64,000 bases of DNA, from contig OX359273.1 in NCBI GenBank assembly GCA_947179155.2, positions 42,567,023 through 42,631,022 of the forward strand, written 5' to 3'. The DNA comes from Hedera helix (Eukaryota; Streptophyta; Magnoliopsida; Apiales; Araliaceae). The first letter of the stretch is position 1; every line of letters starts with the position of its first letter. The notes under the pieces are model-generated. The model had not been told where the DNA came from. It saw only the letters and a program-made list of their open reading frames with translations, and searched no databases. The translations under genes and the position numbers were made by a program. Positions 23,536 through 36,053 of the stretch are shown one piece after another.

Positions 23536-26500
23536 TGTAATATCCCGGATATTTAAATGAATTAGAAATAAAATATCTAATATTTAATAAAGGTTGGAGT
23601 TTGATAACCTAGTAGTGGTAGATAAATAGAGGTCCAAATTAAATTTAACGGACTAACTTAGATATGGTGATATCAAATTTTTTTAAGTTAGCAAGTACAG
23701 TGATAATTCAATGAACTTGGCTAATAGCAAGTCTAATTAGATTAAGATAATTTAATTAGTGGAGTTATGTAATTATGCGACGTGGTTGCGTGTAAATTAA
23801 ATATGTATTTATATGAATATATATATGCGTGCATATTTAGTAACATAATTTAATGGTTAATTAAATTGTGATAAATAGAGGGATTACTATTGAATTAATC
23901 CGATTTGAATTAAAATGTTTATTGTGGAATTAATTTAGTTAATATATTGATTATATTCATTAATCAATATTTACGCAAATTATTGATAAATTATTTGTGA
24001 GGAATAATTATGTAATTTATATAATTATAAATTATATAAAGTAGTTGGATTAATTAAGGGAGAATAGTAATTATATATATTGTACAAATATTTAATTTTA
24101 TATATATGTACATATATATAAAGGGATTAAATCAATTGAGTAATTTTAAATAGTAATTGAATATATTAAATGAATATATTTTATAATTAAATAAATCATT
24201 GTAAATGATTTATGAGAGTAAGAAATTTAATTATACAATTATTTGTGTAATATTAATTAAATAATTAAATAAATTATTTAAATAAGAAATTGAGTAAATA
24301 TATTATTATTTTAATGTATTTTCGGGTAAATGGAATTATTTCCATAATTGATGAAAAATGAATTATTTAATGTAAATGTATGAAATAATTTAATTTATGG
24401 CCTAAATAATATATATTAAATTATATATTGTATTTATTTTAATTTCATAATTTATTGTGAAATTGTTTTGAGGTAAAGTAATGTGTATAAATAATATATA
24501 TAGATTATATATATTATTATTAGCGAATACACTCTAAAGTTTTAATATCAAAATAATTGATAAGTTGTCATTAATTAAATATTCAATTAAATTGAATATA
24601 ATGAGTGAATTAAATTTTATAAATTAATTAATATGATTATTAATTAATGTAAATAATGTGAAATATTAATAATAATATTTATTAGTCCATTTAGTAATTT
24701 AATACTTATGGGTTAAAGTATTTAATTATTTATTCAATCTAATTATTTATTTAATCATGGATTGAATAATTAATGTGTAAATTATTAAATTAGCCCAACA
24801 TGGGTCAATTAGTAGCCAAAGTGTAGAATAATAAAGTTTGACAATTTAGTAGCCCAAACAATTTAATTAGAGCCCAATTGGTATTTTTAAATAAAGCCCA
24901 AAGCTTGGCCCACTTGAAAAATACTTTATAAAACTATTAATTATTTAAAAAGGGACTTGTGTCATCAATTTTGGGACAAGAAGAATGGTCTCAGCCGACA
25001 AGATGGTGAGAAAGAGAGTGAAATGTTAATTGTGTTATTTTATTATTTATTTATTTAATAATTGGTTGCTTGTATTAATTTTTTTAAAATACATGGACCA
25101 TCCCTCTTTTCACCAACTCTAGTCCTTAAAGCTTTTCTTGTGCTAGTATCTTTGCTAGGCTCTTGATGGCTAGGATGGATAGATATATTTTATATCTATA
25201 GAAATGCAAGTATACTTGCATTTGGAGGCTAAAAGAGTTAGTCATTTATCATCTTTCATTTTTCAAAGCTAAAGAGAGCTAGAGAGCATTTGAGAGGTGA
25301 GAAAATATTTGAGAGCAAGGATAATGAAGGAGAAGGAGTTCTTGGGTTATATCTTCAAGATTCACAACCATTTTTGGAAGAAAAAGGAGAATAACCATTA
25401 AATCAAGGTAATAGTTATTTAAATTTAATTTTTGTTTTTAAATTAAATAAACTAACATATGAGTATAAATATGTTAATATAGTTATTAATGTGTGGTAAT
25501 AATATTTATGCCATGCTTGAGTTTAATATCCTTGGTTTGTGTTTTGGTATAATTTATATGCTAAAAACATGCGTTTGGTGGTGTTAAATCAAATCTTAAA
25601 ATAATGTCCAAAAATAATTTTCATAAAATTTAGATTTAATGTTATAATATTATAGAACATTAAATCATGAGAAAAACAAAGTTTGAATCACTCAAAATGG
25701 AGTTATACACAAAAAGTTATGATTTGTGGTAGTTTATGTGATGTAAAAATTTTTATAAAAAATTTTAATATTAAATCATGAAAAATTAAATTTTCATGTT
25801 ATAAATTGATATTAAGTGATTGGTAATTTTTTGGATTTGTAAAGCTTACTTGAATGTATAATTTTTATTAAAGTGGTGTATAAAAAGTCACTGTTCACAA
25901 TCTGCTAAGGAAGGAAAAAGGGGGTGCCGCGCAATGCGCGCGAGACCCTGTTCATTGTCGCACGCGGAAGGAAAAACGACGCCGTTTTGCCTATAAAATC
26001 CGTAGCCGCGCGAGACGCGCGGATGTCAGCCGACAGATCCCCAAAACGGTGCCGTTTTGGGGCCTGTTATTTCCTATCGCGCGCAATGCGCGGGCGTAGA
26101 TTTCTGCGGAAATTACGAAATTGCCCCTCCGTTCGGTTTTCTGATTATTTACAAGATTGCCATCGGTCCGGTTTTTCAGTTTATTTACGATTTTGCCATT
26201 CTGGATAATTTTAATTAATTTTAAATATTTAAAATTATAACAAAAATAATAATAATACAAAAATGGTATTTAGGATTAATATTTAAATGTTGTAAATATT
26301 AATCTAGTTAGTTTAATATTATATTTTTCAACTATAATAAGCATTTAGGATTAATATTTAAATGTTGTAAATATTAATCTAGTTAGTTTAATATTATATT
26401 TTTTTTCAAATATAATAAGTATTTAGGATTAATATTTAAATGTTGTAAATATTAATCTAGTTAGTTTAATATTATATTTTTCAAATATAATAAGTATTTA

Positions 26501-27937
26501 GGATTAATATTTAAATGTTGTAAATATTAATCTAGTTAGTTTAATATTATATTTTTCAAATATAATAAGTATTTAGGATTAATATTTAAATGTTGTAAAT
26601 ATTAATCTAGTTAATATTATATCTTCTGAATTTATGATTAAACTAATTATTATTTAATTAATATTAAATAATAAACAAGGATGATAAATTAATTAATTAT
26701 TATTTAATTACTATTAAATAATAATTAAAGACAACTAAGATTGAGTATTTAATTATTTATTATTTGATTAACTTTAAATAATAAATAAATCTAGTAAGTT
26801 ATTATTTATTATTAAATAATAACTAAAGGTATTTAATTACTTACTATTTAATTAATGTTAAATAGTAATTAAATGGAATAAAGAAAATGTCTTTTAACTC
26901 TTTTGTTTAAACAATTATAATAAATTGTTTAATAGTTTAATAAGTGTTTAACACTTAAGAAAATTATTTTCTAACTTATTAAATTATTAACCTAATTTGA
27001 GTGAGAGTCTATAAGGTTAATAATATTGTTTTGACTGATGTAAATTATGTGTTAGTACTTATGTGATAAATAAGTTCCTTAGTGAGCGTATAGTTGTGCA
27101 AATACGCTGTACTAATTGTTAGACCAACTTTATTAATGTTAGGTCTTTCAAAACCAGTTAGTTAAAGCTAGACATTAATTGTAGCTGAGCAGACAGGCAA
27201 GTTTCCTATCTTCAAACTTTATTTTGTGCAAGTTTCTTAAACCCTACTCAATTTATATTCGAGCAGGATATATTATTCATTGTTCAAGTTCCTAACTCAA
27301 ATTCAAGTTATTACATTTCAAGCATGCTATGGTTTAATTCTGTATAATTATTCCACATCGTTAAATTGTTGATTCGCACATAGTGCTTGTTGCATGTGTT
27401 CATCAGGTATGACAGGCTGATCACCTTCATTACCATAAGGTCCAGTTAAAATTGTTCATGGTCATTATTGACACTCAACATTAATTGATTCAATCATTCA
27501 ATTATTGAAATTATGATTCGTACTCTTTCACAATTATTATATTGTTGAAAATTCAAAAGCTTGTTCTTTCTTTCAATCATGATATATCGTTATTGTATTT
27601 AAACTTGCTGAGCAACGTCGTTGCTCACTCTTGCTATATCATGATAACAAATTTCAGAATAATACGAATGTCCGAGGAGAGACGGAGACAGAAGCAAAAG
27701 ACAAGATTATAGTGTTATTCATTATAACTAAATTGTTATATGACGTAAGTAATTTTGTAAACCTTTTTATGAATCTAAAGGTATATATGTAAGTTAAGGT
27801 TAGAAACCTTGGGAAATGTTGTAGAATAAACAATTTATGTTTATATATTCCGCATTAGTTATAGAACATGTATGATGATGATGTATAGTGATGAACCAGG
27901 TCCAGGGTTAAAGGAACCCGGATTTGGGGTCGTCACA
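23536..27937 (+). repeat. 3' LTR of element A
   Basis: 4,402 bp, offset exactly 6,489 bp from the 5' LTR throughout, so there is no insertion or deletion between them. It repeats the TATA box (24927-24933), GC island and 75-bp array. Confidence 0.95.
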
Positions 27938-29849
27938 GAACCTACATAAGTAGATAATAATGTAAGAAAAACTGAATTGTACAATATATGTATCGACCTC
28001 TAATCACTTATTTTTCAGCAACTAAAAACAAATAAATTTTTAAAAAGAATAAAAATAAAATAAGACAACCTTTTGTGCTGTCATTCATATTGATAGTTGC
28101 TATGGTGTCCATATATAACCTACCCTTGTTGGATATTCATGCATGTCAAAAAAAATAATTTAAGATAATGTTCCATTTTCTTTTGCTTCCCGACATATCT
28201 GATGTTGCCATATATTGCGTATCGTTTCTGTAACTTAAAAAAAATAGGATGTCATTTTTCTGTTACAAATAACGTATTATATATATCTTAATTTTCGGTA
28301 GCAGAACATTTTCAGCAAGTGGATTATTCCACAGATTATATTTAGTCCATATAACATCAATAGATGTTATTTAGTCTTCAATCATTTCAGCAAATGAATT
28401 ATTCCGTGGACTATAATATAAAAAAATTAAAATAATCAATAAATTCAAAAAAAAAAACTTTAATCATCCTTCTACTCTTCTATCTAAATAAATTTAAAAT
28501 TATAGTTCATGGACTATCTCATTCCTTGATATAGTCCTTTTGATCTATTGAAAAATCGAATAGACTATATTTAGTCTTGCTACTGGAGAGGGAGGATAAG
28601 TCCTAGACTATATTTAGTCTAGAATTAATAGAGTTCCGGCCTGCTGGAAATGGCCTTATGCATGACACCACCATTTGGAAGCTAGTATTATGATAAACCT
28701 TCACGAAATATATAAAAATAAACTACTCAATGACTTTGGTTATATATGTATTCAAAGTTGAGCTTGGTGAACTGAGGTTATATAAACCTTCTACATAACC
28801 TTTGTTTATTTTTCCTAGCCTTCGGGACTAGTTGATAACCATGTTACAGTTGCTTTACTTCTTCGATCGGCATGTAGTCTCCCTTTTTTCTTTTTCTTTT
28901 TCTGTTGAATATTGCTTCTTCTATATATGTCGCAGCATAGATTTTAGAGTATGAATATATGATTATTATAACAAAACAAATTAATATTATAGCAAATGAG
29001 AAGAGCATGTTTTTTGTTGTTTTTTTTTAATCTGAAAGGATGAAGACCTGGAAAATTAAGATAAGATTGTCATTCTCTTAATATAGTCGATCGTGTGTAA
29101 TACATGTGTGTGTGTGTGTGTGTTAGTCAAATTTGCCTACAAAACACTCTAAAAAGACATTTTTATTAACCTTTTTTTTTCAAATCTAAGTGTATAGAAT
29201 TTATAATTGATGAAAATATGAAAAAATATAGAGGTTTATCAGTTTTTATGTAACTACTAATTAATCATTGTATTGAAATTTCAATATAATTTCAATGTAC
29301 TAATTTTTTCATTTTAAATAAAAGTGTCTCATTTACCAAATTTCTTTAATAGAGAAAAGAGTTTCATTTTTCTTAATTATACTATAAAACGACAGAAAAT
29401 ACTTAAATTTATCATCATAATTCTATTTTACAGATGAACTTGTTTTTTTATAAGGGGTTTTGTTTTCACTTTTCTTTTCTTTCGGTGGAAGGAATAATTA
29501 CTCCTGAGATTTTATGGGATATTTTGTGTTCTATTTTATTAGTATTAATTTTTATTAACTTGTACTTTTCCTTTGCATAAGAGTATGATTCTGGGGTCGG
29601 TTCTAGGTGGACCTAATTAATATAAGTGCACTTCAGCTCTTTTACTCATCTATCCAAACTCTACTCATCCAACTCAAAATTTAAAAGTAAATGTTGCATG
29701 GTGATTGCGTCGTATGAGGGATTATCAACAAACCCAAAATTTGGTATTTACTTTAATTTAGTAGTTGAGGGTGCAGGTTACTTGCCATAACTATAGCACA
29801 CACGTCAGAATCAATCAATCAAATAATTCTATTTGCACTAACACTTAAG

Positions 29850-30015
29850 AATAAATTTATACTTATATTTTTCAAATATTATTCTAAATATTATTATTAT
29901 TCATATTATTAAAAAAATTATTTTACATTAAAACATGTGTTATACATATTTTTTTAACGATAAAAATAATAATAATATTTAGAATAATATTTAAAAATTA
30001 TAAGTGTAAACTTTT
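29850..30015. mobile_element. small inverted-repeat element (MITE-like)
   Basis: The left arm (about 29857-29898, ACTTATATTTTTCAAATATT...) and right arm (about 29965-30005, ...AATATTTAAAAATTATAAGT) are near-perfect inverted repeats of about 40 bp around a 65-bp core. It would fold into a long hairpin. Confidence 0.55.
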
Positions 30016-30412
30016 TTATAGTTTAAAAATACACATAAGTCCAACTCAAACGTCGAACTTATGTTGATTAAAAGTATAATTTTTTTTATTCTAAAAAATA
30101 TAAGTTAAGGTAGATAAAATAAATAATAAATATATTATTTAGTGACATTTATTAGTATTTAAAAATAAAAATACTCGTTACTTTAATTATGTAATATTAT
30201 GGGAACACTGAGAATGAGAATAGATTTAAAAAATAATAATTACTCTTTTTCCTCTATTTTAGTCTTCTAAATATGAATGAAAATTATATTTTGTTCATTC
30301 TTTTAAAAACAGAAAAGGTACTTTTTTATTTATATTAATACAAATAAAATTATTAATAATCATATGATTTGAACCATGAAATTAATGAAATGTTATGAGA
30401 AATTGACGATTG

Positions 30413-30725
30413 TGTTAGGATTGGCTCATACTTCTGCGGGTTCGACTAATAGTGTAATTGGGTTTGGGGATTTATTAGTGTTTCAGTCTTTGATTTACTA
30501 ATGTATTGAGTTTGAGCCCATGTTATAGTAGTTAGGATTTTCTAGTTACTATAAAAATAATTGTTTGGTGTGTGAATCATTGTAGAGCGTGTGTGGCTTC
30601 TAATGAATACGTCAGACAAGCAGGACTAGACAAATTGATGAACCTGCGTATACCGCGTATTCTTATTTTTTGTTATTTATCTAATATTCTGTGTGATTGT
30701 TATTATTTCATCTTAAGTTCTAACA
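30413..30725 (+). mobile_element. probable solo LTR, copia-like, 313 bp
   Basis: Begins TGTTAGGATT and ends TTCTAACA, with the inverted terminal TGTTAG/CTAACA typical of short copia LTRs. Flanks are GATTG (30408-30412) and TATTG (30726-30730), an imperfect 5-bp target duplication. A TATA-like ACTATAAAAATA lies near 30548. No internal region is seen. Confidence 0.6.
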
Positions 30726-31175
30726 TATTGCTTTATAAAAATATTAAAGTGAATACATAAACTAAAACAAGGCCACACAAATTCCACGGTCCAACAGGGC
30801 CAACCCGCTCAACAACTCTTTCTCTAACTCGAAAACATTGCATATCATTTAATCACAACTCCCATCTCTCTCCCCACTTCTTGAACCAAAACTTGACTCA
30901 CCCAACCAGCAGCAAAGTTAATACACAATTAACTACACAAAATGATTATATAGTTGTGTTTTAATGGTATGGAGCAATATTTTCAACCACGCCGTTATAA
31001 CAGTTGAAGAATGAAAAAAAGAAGCCAAATTCAAGAGAGTTGAGTTGGTTTGCACTTCTTGCACTTGTTTATTCAGAATTTGCTAATTGATCAAGCTACG
31101 TGTGTGCAATGAATCAGTATTTGGTTGATAAAAGTTGCCCTTTTTAGCACGCAAGCTACTGGCTACACCTCACCC

Positions 31176-31184
31176 TATATAAAT
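31176..31184 (+). promoter_or_regulatory. TATA box and 5' UTR intron of the gene at 31319
   Basis: TATATAAAT lies 135 bp upstream of the ATG. A likely 5' UTR intron runs from 31236 (GTGAGA) to 31312 (TTGACAG), ending six bases before the ATG at 31319. Leader introns of this kind often raise expression of plant genes. Confidence 0.55.
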
Positions 31185-31318
31185 TTGCCACCATTTTCTT
31201 TTCTACCTTCCACTTTCTCTCCAAATCCAGAGTTGGTGAGAAGATCATTTTATCTCGTTAAGATTTATATGTTTCATCTTTAAAACTTCATTTCCAACTG
31301 TTTCATTGACAGGGAAAT

Positions 31319-34073
31319 ATGAATTTGAGCTCATTTGAAATCTTTGGAGCAGATGAACAGAGTATTAATACCCAGAAAGTCTCTGTTTCTGATCAAATAA
31401 ACAGCAGGTTACAATATCCAAACATCAAATCTGACACCTTCAGTTTGGATATGGAACGCTTTTCTCATCTCACTGCCCATGATTTCACCCCAAATTCAAG
31501 AACTACTGTAAGTTTTTTCCGTTTCACTTTCTTCTTTATTAGAATTTTCTCATCTTGTTTGTGCCATGTTTGTGCTGAAGTTTGTGCTCTGTCTTTCATT
31601 CTAATTCCTCGTTTTTGCTTATTTCCCCTCAAAAGAAAAGGAATTCCCTTTCTTTCTTTTTCTTTTTCTTTTTCTTTTTTTTTATTTATTTTTTTCTATG
31701 ATAATAAGTTTATACAGTTCTTCAACTTTACGGCCATTACAAAAGCATCATCATCATCTAGTACTTGTGCTTATGCAATACTTACCTTTCCAAAAGTAAT
31801 CATAATAATATAATCATCATCATCTAATGTCCACTTGTTTTTTTCTCTATTTTAAATAAATTCTGCTTTTAAAATTTTACTATAGCCAAATTTCTATTAT
31901 ATATTCTCTTGTACGGGATGTAGAAGTTGCAGAGAAATCTTTCAAGAAAAGGGTCACAGAGAGGAGTTGAGAAGAAGGTGAATTCAAGTGCAGACAATGA
32001 GAGGGACACTAGTATTCTTGTCCCAAATTCATCGTCACCGAGAGGTATGTCACCCTTAGATTACCTACTCCCACACAAAAGAACAAATTAATGTTGCCTT
32101 TATATTCATTTCCATCATCATTTAATTTAAAAAGCAAAGAACTTAGCAAAGCAAGATTCTTGTCATTTTGTTCCCAAACATTTGCTTCCAAAGCACAGTT
32201 AGATTCGATTATTTTACGTATTTAAGTTTGCTTTCTCTTCTTCTCTTCTTCATACTAGAATATATATGTGTGTGTAAACGTCAAGTCCAATAGCACGAAC
32301 TTTAGAACAATTTATAATGTTGAATTTCATATTTAAGCAATGGTGGTTTGATGTTATTGTAAATAGGGTTAAAATTCTTATTTTGTTCTTGAAAATTAAG
32401 GACCACAATATCTTTCAAATTTCAGTTATATAATTGAATAGATGCAATAAATTATAAAATAAATTCTGATGGAATATGCCGTGATATGCGCCATGTACAT
32501 ACTCAAATATGCATTATTTATTTTTTCATTACAACCTGTACCTTAGCTTAAAAATGGTAGGTGACTCCTAAGTTTGTCATATCATCTGGCTGTTGTTGCT
32601 ACTTAGGAATGATTAGTCTAGTACTGATTAGCTACTTTCCGAATTGGTTCATATTGATGTGATGATCGTTCAATTAATTTATTGGTCAACATTTTAATTT
32701 CCTATGCGGCGTATGCGTGTTTCCTGTTCATTCATGTGACTTTCTATTTTTTGGATGTGGCTTATAACATTAGCAGAAAATAACGTATTCGTTTGTTGGT
32801 GTTTTAGGTGATATGTTTAGACTCGCTAATTTCACCAATTTACCTCGAGAAAATCATTAGATATACCCCATCAGTCCTGAAAACAGTAGTAATAAAATAA
32901 AATCCCACTCGATGTCCATTTAAACTTTAAATTGATGCTCTGTTTTTTGGACAATGGGAATGATACTGTACTCCATGTAGAAGCAAATTTGCCGATCCAT
33001 ATTTCAGGCAGTTTTAAACAAGCAGTCCTTTTGAAAAGTTGCATTTTATATCTTGAGAAGTAGACTTCATATAAACTACGGTATATGGATATTATACAAA
33101 TACAACTTTTACTATATAAAATATAACTTATTTTTATAAACTGTTTATACGAAAAGTCGAGAATCAATATCCCAAATATACATACATGAACTACAGACGG
33201 GCATTCCTTTTTGTTTCCATCCATATATGCACATGCGTTCGAGAATCAATATCCCAAATATACATACATGAACTACAGACGGGCATTCCTTTTTGTTTCC
33301 ATCCATATATGCACATGCGTTCGAGAATCAATATCCCAAATATAAATACATGAACTACAGACGGGCATTCCTTTTTGTTTCCATCCATATATGCACATGC
33401 GTCTGCATTATGAGAAACATCGGTGATGGGGTGCCAATTTTAGTCATGTATTTTTATTCTTGAGGTATTATTTTAAAAAAAAATGTAGCTACTCTATTTG
33501 TAGGGGCTAGCACGCCAGAAAAGCCTATACCAGTGACCGTGGGGGCCACCAACCACCCAAACAACCATCACCAAATCACCATCACACCGCCGACCACCAC
33601 CGCCTCAGCCACCGAAAGCAAACTTGGAGGCAAGAGATTAAGTTTCAAACGCTCTTCTTCTTCTACTTGGACCATTGACCCCAGGAGGATACTTTTCTTC
33701 TTTGCCACCTTGTAAGTTCACTCAATAACTTCCTCTAAACACGTAGTATTTTTTAACATGACTAATAAAGAGTCTAAAGACCATCAACTTTTACGGTAAT
33801 CCCAAATAGAGAATAGATATTTTTATAAGAAAAATTAATACTTTCGCAAGACTCTATTCACGTGAAGATGGGTCTCACTTACTATTCATGTGAGTAGAGT
33901 ATTGTGAAAATATCAATTTCCGCAAAAATATCAATTCCCTAAAAATATACTATAATTAAGTGAATTTGATTGTCTTCACTTTTTTTGGCAGGTCAAGCAT
34001 GGGAACTATATTCCTGATTTACTTAACACTTTCCATGGGAAAGCTCAGCGGGGATGACAACAATATCGATTAG
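31319..34073 (+). CDS. conserved plant protein of unknown function with a C-terminal membrane segment, 199 aa
   Basis: Four exons: 31319-31507, 31924-32044, 33504-33711, 33992-34073; every intron is GT/AG and the spliced frame of 600 nt is open. Residues 1-63 are polar, starting MNLSSFEIFGADEQ. Residues 64-103 (LQRNLSRKGSQRG...) are basic and serine-rich. Residues 105-165 contain TPEKPIPVTVG, a His/Thr/Pro-rich stretch with HHQITITPP, and SKLGGKRLSFKRSSSS. WTIDPRRILFFFAT begins a hydrophobic segment at about 166-188, followed by a short acidic tail (GDDNNID). I recall similar uncharacterised plant proteins with the WTIDPRRILFFFATLSSMG block, but know no function. A single C-terminal segment suggests a tail-anchored protein. 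An alternative acceptor 9 bp downstream (31933) would drop KLQ. Confidence 0.82.
33159..33404. repeat. 82-bp triplication in intron 2
   Basis: Three direct copies spaced exactly 82 bp, each starting GAGAATCAATATCCCAAATA and ending ATGCACATGCGT. They are almost identical (one t/c-a difference in the third copy), so the expansion is recent. They lie inside intron 2 of the gene at 31319-34073. The minus-strand frames across them arise only from the repeat length not being a multiple of three. Confidence 0.9.
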
Positions 34074-36053
34074 TAGCGCTAACCAAAAAAAACTTCATAT
34101 TATAGTTAAAAGAGGCATGGTTTATAGTTAAAAGAGGCACAGTTCAATCAACAACTTGGAGCCAGGGTGTAACAGAAATATATAACATGGCTGAAGTGGC
34201 TTCTTCCGATAAGAGTTATGTACAAAATGATCAAGGAAGTGAATGAAGTAGACGACAGAATACAGAGAGAAAAAGCAACTAGACCTTCTGTCAGCAAGGG
34301 CTTCAAACTTCATTTTTCCTTCCAGGGCCTTGCCTTTATTATTAGTTTATATGAAGACAAGCATAGAATATTATGACGAAGACAGGGCATCTACTTTAAT
34401 GATGACTGGAAGAAATCAAAAACACATGATGTGCGTACCTTTTGTTTTAGTATTGTGCATCTTTTTGCACACACCTAAGTAGAAAGACCAGAACAGTGAC
34501 TTTCCTCGCACAGTCTTCCTTTTTCTTTCATCCATACCTTTTGATTCCTTCTGCTGTTTCTTCAGTCCAAACACATCAATTCCTTTTTGTTGTACGTGGC
34601 TTCCATGTAAGAGTTGACAAATAGAAGTGGAGCGAGACTGAGACCTGGATCTACAGGCAATAAATAGAAGTATATGCATGCTCGTACGCACAAAGCTTTT
34701 CCTGATTCAAGAAATATTCTTTGCTTTTCAAGCATTCCCAAGTAGAATATGCTTATGAGTCTATGACAATTAAAACCACCCCAGTTCAGGTGACTTGGTT
34801 ACAAAATTAGAGCTCATAATACAATTTGCTTCGCCCTTATAAAAAAGGCCTAGCAACCAAATCTCAAGCTTCAATGAACAAAATAAATGGAAAAATATCT
34901 TTACATCTGATATTCAGAAAGTTTTCAAGAGTTCATTTGATAGGTAAGAAAATTTTCTACAAGTTTTCGATATTATTCAGATTTTGTCTAAGGAATAATA
35001 TGCCAAGCGGCATGGCCGACTATATTAGCATATATTTGTATATACCATGTGGGCGTAATATCACAAGTACAAGAATACTACACAAAATTCAAAATACAAC
35101 AAACGCCAGATGAAAATAGATTAAGCAAATATCAAGACAGCCCATATCTTGTAAGATCTGGCATATGTTACCCAGACGCCACTAAATCCACTGGTATCAA
35201 ATTGGTTCAAACATATGCATATGCTGGTTCACTACTGAACACCTTCACCATTGAAAAACAATTATTATATTAGAAACCGGAAGCAAAGGCAAAAGTACCA
35301 TGCAATCTGTGTATGACACGGAATAGCAACTTCTGTCTAGACCAGGGTCAATCATAATACAGTACACGGAATATAATACATCCGTGAACAAATTATTTCT
35401 TTATTAGAAGTCTTTTTGCATAGATTTAGCAAGCTTTAATTCCAACTCTTCATGATACATGATTCTCTTCCTCAATCAGCGCTTTGTCACCCATATCAGT
35501 AAAGGTAAAACAAAAAAAAAGGCAACTGTTTAAGGCCTCGAGCAACATTTTTTTCAATTTTACCCCTTCCACATCTGATCTTCAGGTATTGAAGAAGAAT
35601 GGTATAGTGAAGAATTTGAGCCTAAATAGTGATTGTAAAGTTGGTCAAAGTCGAACGCTATGAATCATTTTTATCTTTCCACATAATTGTTGTGTTTAAA
35701 GTTGAATACATAATCCATTTATCGACAAAATGATAAAAAATCACATAATTTACATCGCAACACAAAGCAAGCCTCACTTCAGCTTGGGATGTATATATCT
35801 AATCGATCCATAGCACACTAAAGATATAGAATGGAACGTGGCAGATAACCTTTAAAAAAATTAAATCTATACATTTTAGCTATATTCACCTGAGGATCTG
35901 TAAAAGCCATCACACATCGTCCTTGTTTAACAACAATGACAAATCCTTTCATATATTACTATCTTCGATTTACCTAACTGACTACTTATGTTTTATCCAT
36001 ACTTTCATTATTGCTGTGTTTAAAGCATGATTGATGATAAGAACTTGGCATCT
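34074..36053. other. between two convergent genes; no gene recognised
   Basis: The 3' flank of the plus-strand gene and the downstream flank of the PPDK regulatory protein pseudogene. Base composition is more balanced than in intergenic DNA elsewhere (34.1-35.5 kb). It carries short frames such as one for MKFEALADRRSSCF (minus, about 34270-34313) and a 91-codon minus frame at 34416-34691. None has a recognised domain. It may hold 3' UTR sequence or an unrecognised relic. Confidence 0.4.

Larger units (their letters stand above)
17047..27937 (+). mobile_element. complete LARD-type non-autonomous LTR retrotransposon (element A, 10.9 kb)
   Basis: Two direct LTRs of 4,402 bp each (17047-21448 and 23536-27937) start TGTAATATCC and end GTCACA. 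They flank a 2,087-bp internal region. The target duplication is GAACC (17042-17046 and 27938-27942). A Met-tRNA-type primer site follows LTR 1 and a polypurine tract precedes LTR 2. No gag, protease, RT, RNase H or integrase motif is present, so it must rely on proteins from another element. The 17-bp motif ATTTCGGGGACGAAATT before the polypurine tract is shared with the chromovirus B below and points to Ty3/gypsy ancestry. The LTRs have equal length and showed no difference in the stretches I compared, so the insertion is very recent. Confidence 0.96.
27943..31150. other. intergenic between element A and the small membrane protein gene
   Basis: AT-rich and gene-free. About 28280-28640 repeats ATATTTAGTC/GACTAAATAT-type motifs several times (old MITE-like debris). 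A (TG)n tract lies at 29105-29122. The inverted-repeat element and solo LTR are listed separately. Confidence 0.5.

Noticed and set aside
17047..27937. Large direct repeat as a segmental duplication
   Set aside because: TG...CA ends, 5-bp target duplication, primer site and polypurine tract show that the repeats are LTRs of one element.
33191..33388. Repeated 'MDGNKKECPSVVHV' minus-strand frame
   Set aside because: Product of the 82-bp triplication within an intron; no start context or family.
34416..34691. 91-codon minus-strand frame
   Set aside because: No motif, unusual composition and no splice partners seen; cannot be supported as a gene.
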